Shown here: piece by piece, positions 62,101 to 64,000 of the stretch
Position numbering within the stretch: position 1 is the stretch's first letter
Layout of the letters: each line of letters starts with the position of its first letter
Source: Lumbricus terrestris
Taxonomy: Eukaryota > Annelida > Clitellata > Crassiclitellata > Lumbricidae
DNA: 64,000 bases
NCBI GenBank assembly: GCA_949752735.1
Contig: OX457036.1
Location: forward strand, 11,292,352-11,356,351
Direction: 5' to 3'
The notes under the pieces: model-generated
What the model was told of the DNA's origin: nothing
Database searches by the model: none
What the model saw: only the letters and a program-made list of their open reading frames with translations
Made by a program: the position numbers and the translations under genes

Positions 62101-63647
62101 TAAACTACTGGTCATGTTTAGTTCGTGCAATGCTTGTTTATGCACTGCTACTACTGCAAATTGTTATGTTCCGTCCATATGACCTCTTTGGATAGATCCT
62201 TTGAACCCTGCAACAATCATTTGAAGACGGTTCCTACCTCGCTTGTAGGTACAATCGGGATGACGTTGCGTTGGATGCTCTCCACGCTGTGGTCTTCCCT
62301 TAAGATGGGATGCTGCAACTGCAGCTCCTGTCGAACCACTTCGCTGACGACCTCCTGGATTGCTTCCGCCAAGGTCTGCGGAGCCTTTGTCTCCGACACT
62401 CCTATTGTACATAAAAAGCCATTGTGTATCGAGTCTTCAACAACAATATTTAATACAATGCACAATGGACAGAGCTTCAAACCAAAACCATACACCAAAA
62501 GAACCAGTCACAATAAAGATGGATCCAGAGACTACCCACAGTGAAACTATCAAGTCAAATCAGCTGCAAATTTTATACGGCATAAGAAGTTACGCACACT
62601 GTTTATATCTGACCCAACTGTGCCAATAATAGCAAAAAAACTCCATCCATGTACTAAAACTCTGACAGTTACTTGAATTAAATATCATGCAAGGATATAG
62701 TATCAAGACACAGAACAGAGATATTTAGCATTGAATTTCAGTCAATTCAGGAGACTATTGCAAAAATAAGCAGCGTGAACCCAAGCTATATTACAGGTTA
62801 AAAATATTGCATCAGTGACAATATCCAAAACAGTATTTTAAAGACAAAAGTCAACATCGCTTTAGAAAATTTTCAGCTACCAATTCATACATACAAGCAG
62901 GTTCTATTTCTTCCCAAATGATTTCAACAAACGATAATCGTAAACACCAATAAAACAAACACAAAAGGACTCATGCTGGAAATGATGAAAACTGACCAAA
63001 ACTACCATTCAATGTATATGTGATGTCAGCTGTGAGAAGGGGGACCACTTGTCGGTAATGGACTTATTAACAGCTTATTTATGCTGGCATCACAAGAAAG
63101 TCATGGTTAAAAAGTTCAGGATGAGACAAAATTGATGCCCTTTGTAAATGAAAACATACAAAATCATTTGGCGGGGAAATTGCAACAAAGAATTGACTGT
63201 CTCTACATGATGCAAAAACCAGATTTTTGGTCCCAATACATCAGGTGGAGTAATACAGTTTGTAAACCAGCGAGCCAAGGGCGAGTTACATTAACACATT
63301 GACCGTCTACACGCCATGTTAAATGACTGGCTGAAGTACTTAGCGGTCAATGTGCTAAATAAACACAAAATCAATAAAAACGGTTTTAGATAAAAATCCA
63401 TTTCCCGGCTATCTAGAAAGCGACAAGTGCACCGTCCTTCACTCAGCCAAAGTCACACACGCACTTTCAAGGAAGGCAGACTAACCGTCGTCAGATCGCC
63501 AGGTGTTCTTCGCAGCAAGTGCGTTCAGTAGATCACAGATGACTTCGTGTGTGCACGGATCAACAGATGGCACCACCGTCAGTTTCGCTGGAATACATTT
63601 CAACTGCTGCAAGGCATTCGGGTTAGCCAGGCGCGCTTCGTCTTCGT
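26188..63647 (-). CDS. HUWE1: HUWE1 E3 ubiquitin ligase, C-terminal half (35 exons)
   Basis: HECT-type E3 ligase (Mule/ARF-BP1) that accepts ubiquitin on a HECT cysteine and passes it to nuclear and cytosolic substrates; in mammals these include p53, MCL1 and MYC. I joined 35 exons, listed separately below as w1 (63486-63647) to w35 (26188-26290). Every junction uses GT-AG and the phases agree, giving 7,298 nt and about 2,431 residues to the stop. The order matches animal HUWE1 (about 4,370 residues in mammals): armadillo-like region (w1-w4), acidic tract (w7-w9), [13 protein letters not shown] region (w12), SIPTALSRW (w13), ubiquitin-binding motifs (w20-w21), DUF4414-type region (w21-w22), and HECT (w30-w35). 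UBA, WWE and the promoter lie past the right edge. No frameshift or internal stop, so it looks functional. Confidence 0.93.
26409..26764. mobile_element. Probable MITE in the last HUWE1 intron
   Basis: Outer inverted repeats ATATATGTGTGACCGACCAC (left) and GGATAGCCGGTCACATATAT (right, complementary with mismatches). About 355 bp, non-coding, possibly flanked by AT-rich target bases. Ends are approximate. Confidence 0.45.
27111..27301 (-). CDS. HUWE1: HUWE1 exon w34, HECT C-lobe
   Basis: 191 nt. Encodes [40 protein letters not shown] and [10 protein letters not shown], then TG of the catalytic Cys codon before donor |GTATGC. Reading on into the intron gives Trp, so the Cys is visible only after splicing to w35. 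Confidence 0.95.
27520..28055. repeat. 340-bp segmental duplication joined by a 13-bp array
   Basis: 27520-27725 (AAACTTCAAGCTGCTGAAGA...) recurs at 27860-28055 with about 15-20% differences. Between them a TAATGAACACTAC unit repeats about eight times (27755-27858). Intronic, between w33 and w34. Confidence 0.8.
28212..28511 (-). CDS. HUWE1: HUWE1 exon w33, HECT N-lobe end and hinge
   Basis: 300 nt in phase 0 at both ends. Encodes [60 protein letters not shown] and [20 protein letters not shown]. Confidence 0.95.
28577..28660. mobile_element. MITE fragment, CAGTAGCGGCACCAGGGGG end
   Basis: Starts with a hAT-like terminus and continues with two AAAAAAG(C/T)CATCTGG words. The far end is not identifiable. 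A related right terminus (CTAGCACCGCTACTG) lies at 60053-60069. Confidence 0.5.
29072..29177 (-). CDS. HUWE1: HUWE1 exon w32, HECT
   Basis: 106 nt. Encodes [20 protein letters not shown] and [15 protein letters not shown], matching vertebrate [20 protein letters not shown]. It follows a 3.4-kb intron that holds a whole DNA element. Confidence 0.95.
29200..29293. repeat. Two-copy 43-bp tandem repeat next to exon w32
   Basis: CTTGATTACAC(T/C)GATTTCTA through TTAACACAACA is duplicated directly, 25-115 bp before the w32 acceptor on the minus strand, and therefore spans likely branch-point sequence. Confidence 0.75.
29519..31775. mobile_element. 2.26-kb DNA element with TAGGGTGGTCCA ends, in HUWE1 intron
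   Basis: Exact 9-bp flanking duplication GGATGACAT (29510-29518 and 31776-31784). The ends are TAGGGTGGTCCA and TGGACCACACTA, within imperfect inverted repeats of about 130 bp sharing CCACAAGGCTGCCCTTGTTC and GTACCAATTTT. The interior is AT-rich with no readable protein. The terminal dodecamer matches the element at 14078-22738 but the internal sequence differs, so they are two families of one superfamily. Confidence 0.8.
32612..32882 (-). CDS. HUWE1: HUWE1 exon w31, HECT N-lobe
   Basis: 271 nt. Encodes [40 protein letters not shown] and [20 protein letters not shown] through [13 protein letters not shown]. The donor AA|GTTAGT completes a Lys codon with w32. Carries the GGLLREF and FVGR motifs typical of HECT domains. 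Confidence 0.95.
33530..33805 (-). CDS. HUWE1: HUWE1 exon w30, entry into HECT
   Basis: 276 nt. Encodes [40 protein letters not shown] and [20 protein letters not shown], the start of the HECT N-lobe. The donor GAGG|GTAGGC follows YIVFE. Confidence 0.95.
34423..34626 (-). CDS. HUWE1: HUWE1 exon w29
   Basis: 204 nt. A charged linker ([20 protein letters not shown]), a Pro-rich stretch and DTQKFISFA, which splices to [13 protein letters not shown] in w30 exactly as vertebrate [18 protein letters not shown]. Confidence 0.92.
34708..34925 (+). mobile_element. LINE 3'-end fragment
   Basis: Plus-strand remnant ending in GGGAGCACTTCTAAGTAG and GGGCGCAATATAA, the same tail design as the other LINE copies, antisense to HUWE1. 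The coding part is too decayed to read. Confidence 0.55.
35049..35249 (-). CDS. HUWE1: HUWE1 exon w28
   Basis: 201 nt. Encodes [20 protein letters not shown] and [20 protein letters not shown], very close to vertebrate LDELWDMLGECL...[18 protein letters not shown]. Confidence 0.93.
35370..35555 (+). mobile_element. LINE 3'-end fragment
   Basis: GGGCCATCCATCTGGAATGA through GGGAGCGCTTCTGACTAG and GAGGCGCTACATAAG. Matches 40490-40680. A frame reads IWNELHS...NQTLFR.SFKSFLL, the usual end of a LINE RT. Confidence 0.7.
35681..35761. repeat. Short hairpin repeat, copy 1
   Basis: 81 bp with arms TTAACACGTTCA(C/G)CGCC and its complement. On the minus strand it contains CTACACGCCATGTTAAATGA, shared with copies at 56223-56304 and 63291-63358. 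Confidence 0.75.
36146..36361 (-). CDS. HUWE1: HUWE1 exon w27, Gln/Ala-rich
   Basis: 216 nt. Encodes [20 protein letters not shown], a Gly/Ala-rich linker and [10 protein letters not shown]. The ESPMDVD-type word is shared with vertebrate HUWE1 in the same linker. Confidence 0.88.
36490..36605. repeat. Tandem repeat, about 46-bp unit, 2.5 copies
   Basis: Unit built on AGCCAGAGATAATCTGGAG with ATGTGGTAAT spacers, in the intron between w26 and w27. Confidence 0.7.
37196..37386 (-). CDS. HUWE1: HUWE1 exon w26
   Basis: 191 nt. Encodes [20 protein letters not shown] and [20 protein letters not shown], near-identical to the [16 protein letters not shown]...FFLRVLQVIIQLRD block of vertebrate HUWE1. 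Confidence 0.93.
38278..38403 (-). CDS. HUWE1: HUWE1 exon w25
   Basis: 126 nt. Encodes [40 protein letters not shown] and DR. The donor AG|GTTGGT is non-optimal but gives the only phase joining [10 protein letters not shown] in w26. Confidence 0.85.
38463..39170. repeat. 25-bp minisatellite, about 28 copies
   Basis: Unit TATCTATATCATAAGTCATG plus T(A/G)ACG, repeated head to tail with few substitutions (CTATAT/CAATAT, GTAACG/GTGACG). Lies in the intron between w24 and w25. Confidence 0.95.
39541..39613. repeat. (GACA)n microsatellite
   Basis: About 18 near-perfect GACA units, 72 bp before the w24 donor region. Length polymorphism is likely. Confidence 0.9.
39685..39842 (-). CDS. HUWE1: HUWE1 exon w24
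   Basis: 158 nt. Encodes [20 protein letters not shown] and [20 protein letters not shown], strongly conserved armadillo-like helices. The donor ATTAG|GTATTT splits an Arg codon with w25. The following intron holds the 25-bp minisatellite. Confidence 0.92.
40490..40685 (+). mobile_element. LINE 3'-end fragment
   Basis: Same segment as 35370-35555 (GGGCCGTCCATCTGCAATGA ... GGGATGCTATAAATAAG) and ends in degenerate (GAAT)n. Antisense to HUWE1. Confidence 0.7.
40707..40825 (-). CDS. HUWE1: HUWE1 exon w23
   Basis: 119 nt, acceptor TTGTAG|, donor GAG|GTACGT. Encodes [20 protein letters not shown] and ending [13 protein letters not shown], which leads into [15 protein letters not shown] of w24 as in vertebrate [20 protein letters not shown]. 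Confidence 0.88.
41775..41962. repeat. 33-bp tandem repeat, about 6 copies
   Basis: Unit GGTAGTAAATGGTAGAACGG plus CTGAAAACAACAT. Intronic (between w22 and w23). Open frames through it are repeat artefacts. Confidence 0.9.
42094..42190 (-). mobile_element. LINE tail fragment, minus strand
   Basis: Reverse complement of the common LINE 3' tail: read on minus, AGGAGCGCTTCTGAGTAG then GAAGCGCTATATAAATTCTT. Same orientation as HUWE1. Confidence 0.6.
43214..43279. ncRNA. Near-perfect 27-bp hairpin, precursor-like
   Basis: A perfect 22-bp stem (arm TCAAATTGAATCAAACATTG and onward to TG) continues through one G-U pair and four more pairs to a 12-nt loop. This is pre-miRNA-like geometry on either strand, in a HUWE1 intron. 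It could equally be a small palindromic MITE remnant. No expression evidence is available from DNA. Confidence 0.3.
43414..44613 (-). CDS. HUWE1: HUWE1 exon w22, 1,200-nt exon
   Basis: Longest exon. Starts after GCTGTAG| (44613) and ends CAG|GTATGA. Encodes [40 protein letters not shown], the variable [10 protein letters not shown] region, [31 protein letters not shown] and [22 protein letters not shown]-rich throughout. All blocks are colinear with vertebrate HUWE1, where the same region lies between the DUF4414-type segment and the HECT-proximal helices. Vertebrates use several exons here, so this may be an exon fusion by intron loss, which needs comparison. Confidence 0.93.
45020..45300 (+). 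mobile_element. LINE 3'-end fragment
   Basis: Contains TCTGATCGGCTTGACCTCTT, ATGGACTTCCACCA and the tail GGGAGTGCTTCTGAAAGG ... GATGCGCTTTATAAATGGC. The same arrangement occurs at 61430-61625. Antisense to HUWE1. Confidence 0.7.
45695..45989 (-). CDS. HUWE1: HUWE1 exon w21, third UBM-like motif and DUF4414 start
   Basis: 295 nt. Encodes [19 protein letters not shown], the UBM-like [20 protein letters not shown] and [20 protein letters not shown]. Three in-frame donors exist in GGTGGTGGTAT (exon ends at 45701, 45698 or 45695), so one or two Gly may vary. Confidence 0.9.
46325..46507 (+). mobile_element. Retroposon-tail family, fullest copy, ending in (ATT)n
   Basis: TATTGCAGGCTGTCTGTTCT through CAACCGGATTGTTGAATAAA, then a 48-bp ATT array. 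Its end touches the pyrimidine side of the w20 donor region. Same family as 5951, 8645 and 12325. Confidence 0.7.
46515..46717 (-). CDS. HUWE1: HUWE1 exon w20, two ubiquitin-binding motifs
   Basis: 203 nt. Encodes two consecutive UBM repeats, [20 protein letters not shown] and [17 protein letters not shown], separated by a Gln-rich helix. In HUWE1 such LP-centred UBMs bind ubiquitin and the spacing matches the vertebrate protein ([34 protein letters not shown]). Confidence 0.93.
47127..47176. repeat. (CAA)n microsatellite
   Basis: About 16 perfect CAA/AAC units in the intron between w19 and w20. Confidence 0.95.
47383..47640 (+). mobile_element. tRNA-like SINE, family 2
   Basis: Head with GGTGATGGTTGATCG and the B-box-like GGGTTCGATAACCCC, a CCTTCCACTC motif in the body and the 3' end CAATTTAAATAAACGAA. 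The body resembles 49309-49600 and 52340-52620. Confidence 0.6.
47708..47772 (-). CDS. HUWE1: HUWE1 exon w19
   Basis: 65 nt. Encodes [20 protein letters not shown]. Acceptor TTTTCAACAG|, donor GAG|GTACAG. Phase joins to w20 to give [15 protein letters not shown]. Confidence 0.75.
48305..48416 (-). CDS. HUWE1: HUWE1 exon w18, Ala/Thr/Ser-rich linker
   Basis: 112 nt. Encodes [20 protein letters not shown] and [16 protein letters not shown]. The acceptor is a GCAGCAG tandem, so the exon may start at 48416 or 48413 with one residue of difference. Confidence 0.75.
48868..48977 (-). CDS. HUWE1: HUWE1 exon w17
   Basis: 110 nt from GTTGACAG| to CAG|GTTTGC. Encodes [20 protein letters not shown] and FEHGGLPRA. 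The acceptor was chosen because its phase fits w16 and the upstream frame has no other suitable AG. Confidence 0.75.
49309..49600 (+). mobile_element. SINE family 2, second copy
   Basis: Shares GATTCACTCAAC(C/T)TT(C/T)CATTCAG, GCATGGCTGCCAA and CAATTCCTGTAATAAC-type words with 52340-52620 and ends GTCAGTTTTACAAATAAACG. The Pol III head is degenerate. Confidence 0.6.
49625..49693. repeat. 12-bp tandem repeat
   Basis: AACATATGAACG repeated about five times immediately downstream of the w16 donor on the minus strand. Confidence 0.85.
49737..50016 (-). CDS. HUWE1: HUWE1 exon w16, disordered linker
   Basis: 280 nt. Encodes [40 protein letters not shown] and [11 protein letters not shown]. Consensus donor GA|GTGAGT. 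The [10 protein letters not shown] word loosely resembles the LP core of ubiquitin-binding motifs but lacks the following hydrophobic spacing. Confidence 0.82.
50357..50498 (-). CDS. HUWE1: HUWE1 exon w15, low-complexity linker
   Basis: 142 nt. Encodes [20 protein letters not shown], an Ala run and [15 protein letters not shown]. Splices G|GTATGT to w16. Part of the long disordered region between the charged helix and the ubiquitin-binding motifs. Confidence 0.8.
51116..51240 (-). CDS. HUWE1: HUWE1 exon w14, charged helix
   Basis: 125 nt. Encodes [20 protein letters not shown] then [20 protein letters not shown], a long charged helix corresponding to the ERREKRRKQLAEEE region. Ends in phase 0 before w15. 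Confidence 0.88.
51871..51997 (-). CDS. HUWE1: HUWE1 exon w13
   Basis: 127 nt. Encodes [20 protein letters not shown] and [10 protein letters not shown], a near match to the SSIPTALTRWTEE...SMHDC block of vertebrate HUWE1. Acceptor TTTGTAG|, donor CAG|GTAGCC. Confidence 0.92.
52340..53108. repeat. SINE family 2 copy extended into about 150-bp tandem repeats
   Basis: 52340-52620 is a SINE copy. From 52556 a unit of about 150 bp (ATACTGC(A/G)AATTGCAATCC ... GTCAGTTTTAAATTAAACAA ... GCATAGCAGAACTCTGAC) repeats about three times up to the w12 donor. The last unit includes a duplicated piece of exon w12 (52965-52988). Confidence 0.8.
53109..53256 (-). CDS. HUWE1: HUWE1 exon w12
   Basis: 148 nt. 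Encodes [19 protein letters not shown], then [20 protein letters not shown] and LFEDLFN, matching the LLGPSAAADILQL region of vertebrate HUWE1. Donor AAC|GTATGT. The last 24 nt of this exon plus its donor are duplicated in the following intron (52962-52988). Confidence 0.92.
53510..53612. repeat. Relict of the 36-bp-unit foldback family
   Basis: ATTATTTTCATCAATCCAAC plus TTCTATTTAGGCAA and neighbouring units match the internal repeats of the element at 11277-11663. Terminal repeats are not seen here. Intronic, between w11 and w12. Confidence 0.6.
53682..53901 (-). CDS. HUWE1: HUWE1 exon w11
   Basis: 220 nt. Encodes [20 protein letters not shown] and, at the end, NPPAILQR, which splices directly to [13 protein letters not shown] of w12. 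Both blocks are colinear with vertebrate HUWE1 (THPLMVRHADH, NPPLILQRLLG). Confidence 0.92.
54326..54418 (-). CDS. HUWE1: HUWE1 exon w10
   Basis: 93 nt from CTGCAG| to CG|GTGGGT. Encodes [20 protein letters not shown]. Assigned by phase and order; little conservation. Confidence 0.7.
55346..55457 (-). CDS. HUWE1: HUWE1 exon w9, acidic tract end
   Basis: 112 nt. Encodes [20 protein letters not shown] then [14 protein letters not shown]. The aromatic/acidic motif at the end matches the segment of vertebrate HUWE1 just after its acidic tract. Donor AT|GTAAAC. Confidence 0.85.
55495..55578. repeat. 17-18-bp tandem repeat
   Basis: GACAGACAAATCAAGTA repeated four to five times upstream of w9 on the minus strand. 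Confidence 0.85.
55797..55927 (-). CDS. HUWE1: HUWE1 exon w8, acidic tract
   Basis: 131 nt of almost uninterrupted Asp/Glu codons ([18 protein letters not shown]). GC content and bounding splice sites distinguish it from the simple GAT/ATC arrays elsewhere. Long acidic runs are a hallmark of HUWE1 at this position. Confidence 0.85.
56223..56304. repeat. Short hairpin repeat, copy 2
   Basis: TTAACACATTCACTGCC arm with a complementary end GGCACTGAATGTGTTAA, around CTACACGCCATGTTAAATGA and a TACGTATATATACGTA palindrome. Confidence 0.8.
56505..56900 (+). mobile_element. LINE 3'-end fragment with CT-rich expansion
   Basis: A frame reads [20 protein letters not shown] then MEWPS, a LINE RT C-terminus, followed by a polypyrimidine expansion (56690-56830) and the tail GAAAGTGCCTCTTAATCTGC. 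It ends about 45 bp before exon w7 and is antisense to HUWE1. Confidence 0.7.
56946..57083 (-). CDS. HUWE1: HUWE1 exon w7, start of acidic tract
   Basis: 138 nt. Encodes [20 protein letters not shown] followed by DEDEDGID. Donor AAG|GTACGT. The MTQEL word and acidic composition fit the HUWE1 acidic domain. Confidence 0.85.
57870..57969 (-). CDS. HUWE1: HUWE1 exon w6
   Basis: 100 nt, acceptor TTTTAG|, donor CAG|GTTTTA. Encodes [20 protein letters not shown]. Assigned from phase fit and position; sequence conservation is weak. Confidence 0.75.
58740..58870 (-). CDS. HUWE1: HUWE1 exon w5
   Basis: 131 nt from TTTCGCAG| to CCG|GTTCGT. Acidic, low-complexity peptide ([20 protein letters not shown]) matching the position of the variable acidic insert after the NQP region. 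Confidence 0.85.
59030..59245 (-). mobile_element. tRNA-derived SINE, family 1, minus-strand copy
   Basis: Reverse complement of 4975-5201: minus-strand reading gives GGTGGT..., a B-box-like degenerate segment, CAAGTCCTTCACTCACAATT and GGGAGCGCCTCTGAATGG. More diverged than the first copy. Confidence 0.7.
59874..60069. mobile_element. MITE remnant with CACCGCTACTG end
   Basis: The interior words ACC(A/T)TTTTTTTAGCCAT, CAGCCGCCAAAATTT and CCTTTTTTTTAGTCATTTGG resemble the GGGCGGATCCAG MITE family. The right end CCCCCTAGCACCGCTACTG is hAT-like; the left end is missing. Lies about 60 bp from exon w4. Confidence 0.6.
60132..60702 (-). CDS. HUWE1: HUWE1 exon w4
   Basis: 571 nt. Encodes the helical block ending in [20 protein letters not shown] and [20 protein letters not shown], one of the most conserved stretches of HUWE1. 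Markedly GC-richer than its introns. The acceptor overlaps TTTCAG|GACTGC and the donor is G|GTCAGT. Confidence 0.92.
61015..61221 (-). CDS. HUWE1: HUWE1 exon w3
   Basis: 207 nt, both ends in phase 0, acceptor TTTACAG|, donor GAG|GTGAGA. A Ser/Thr-rich linker is followed by [20 protein letters not shown], closely like vertebrate HUWE1. Confidence 0.9.
61430..61625 (+). mobile_element. LINE 3'-end fragment
   Basis: Same segment as 45020-45300 (GGAATGGACTTCCACCATCA ... GAACGCTTCGGAAAGG ... GTTTTATAAATGGTC). Antisense to HUWE1, between w2 and w3. Confidence 0.7.
62238..62401 (-). CDS. HUWE1: HUWE1 exon w2
   Basis: 164 nt, donor GAG|GTAGGA. Encodes [18 protein letters not shown], then [16 protein letters not shown] and VIPIVPTSE. 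Amphipathic helices typical of the armadillo-like central region. Confidence 0.85.
63291..63358. repeat. Short hairpin repeat, copy 3
   Basis: 68 bp, arms TTAACACATTGACCG and CGGTCAATGTGCTAA, with CTACACGCCATGTTAAATGA and CTGGCTGAAGTA identical to copy 2. It is the shortest copy, lacking the TACGTA palindrome. Confidence 0.8.
63486..63647 (-). CDS. HUWE1: HUWE1 exon w1
   Basis: 162 nt between TTAG| and G|GTTAGT. Encodes [20 protein letters not shown] and a helical [12 protein letters not shown] segment. It splices in phase to w2 ([10 protein letters not shown]). Confidence 0.75.
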
Positions 63648-63777
63648 CTAAGCACAAACCAGACAGCATTATCACTGTTACACATTTATTTATTCAATAA
63701 ATGATTCCTCATCCTAACGCAGGTATAAATAACTTCACTGAAGATATCGGCTCACATGAGCTTTGGGGGCACCATAC

Positions 63778-63814
63778 CTGCAGGCTGAATGCACGTGGGT
63801 AGCAGAGAGTAGGT
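63778..63814 (-). CDS. HUWE1: HUWE1, tentative 37-nt exon upstream of w1
   Basis: A good donor (CCTGCAG|GTATGG) ends at 63778. An AG at 63815-63816 would give a 37-nt exon encoding TYSLLPTCIQPA whose end phase fits w1. The acceptor lacks a strong pyrimidine tract and the piece is too short to verify by similarity. Confidence 0.35.
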
Positions 63815-64000
63815 CTAAGTGGCACAGTTCTCTGTGGCATACAGAAATCAAGGGTAATTTATTTTTGTAGATGCATAGTTGCATACGTACGTACTTTCTC
63901 TTGTAATATCACTATACAAATGAAATTTCTAACAAACAAGTTAAGCATATAATCTACATACGTGCGCATGTGTGTGCAAATGCATGCACATGCTCGTGTG

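Overview
The window is eukaryotic, AT-rich and intron- and repeat-rich. One host gene is clear: the C-terminal half of HUWE1 (HECT, UBA and WWE domain E3 ubiquitin ligase; Mule/ARF-BP1), on the minus strand from about 63.8 kb down to a stop codon at 26188-26190. I could place 35 coding exons with consistent splice phases. They encode about 2,431 residues that run colinearly with animal HUWE1: armadillo-like region, acidic tract, ubiquitin-binding motifs, DUF4414-type region and a complete HECT domain. The N-terminal half, including the UBA and WWE domains and the promoter, lies beyond the right edge.

The left 26 kb is gene-poor and made of mobile elements. Its centre is a four-level nest. A hAT-like MITE (13461-22851) holds a second MITE of the same family (13759-22809). 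That holds a DNA transposon with a decayed transposase-like gene (14078-22738). That in turn holds an intact-looking LTR retrotransposon (15502-21781) with LTRs identical by eye and one 1,598-codon gag-pol ORF. Its order is gag-protease-integrase-RT-RNase H, so integrase precedes RT as in Ty1/copia, although the proteins are Ty3/gypsy-like. This is the hallmark of Gmr1-like elements. Around the nest are other hAT-like MITEs with 8-bp target duplications, a foldback element with internal 36-bp repeats, two tail-to-tail LINE fragments each split by a MITE, and tRNA-derived SINEs.

The HUWE1 introns carry further repeats: a 2.26-kb element with the same terminal motif as the 14-kb DNA transposon, LINE 3' fragments, SINEs, a 25-bp minisatellite of about 28 units, several smaller tandem arrays, 70-85-bp hairpin repeats and one near-perfect hairpin shaped like a small-RNA precursor.

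Organism: an invertebrate animal. Frequent AGGCCTA words, LINE, hAT and SINE content and a Gmr1-like element (first described from deuterostomes) suggest an invertebrate deuterostome such as an echinoderm or hemichordate. This is inference and no species is claimed. I see no operon, CRISPR, rRNA or free-standing tRNA gene.
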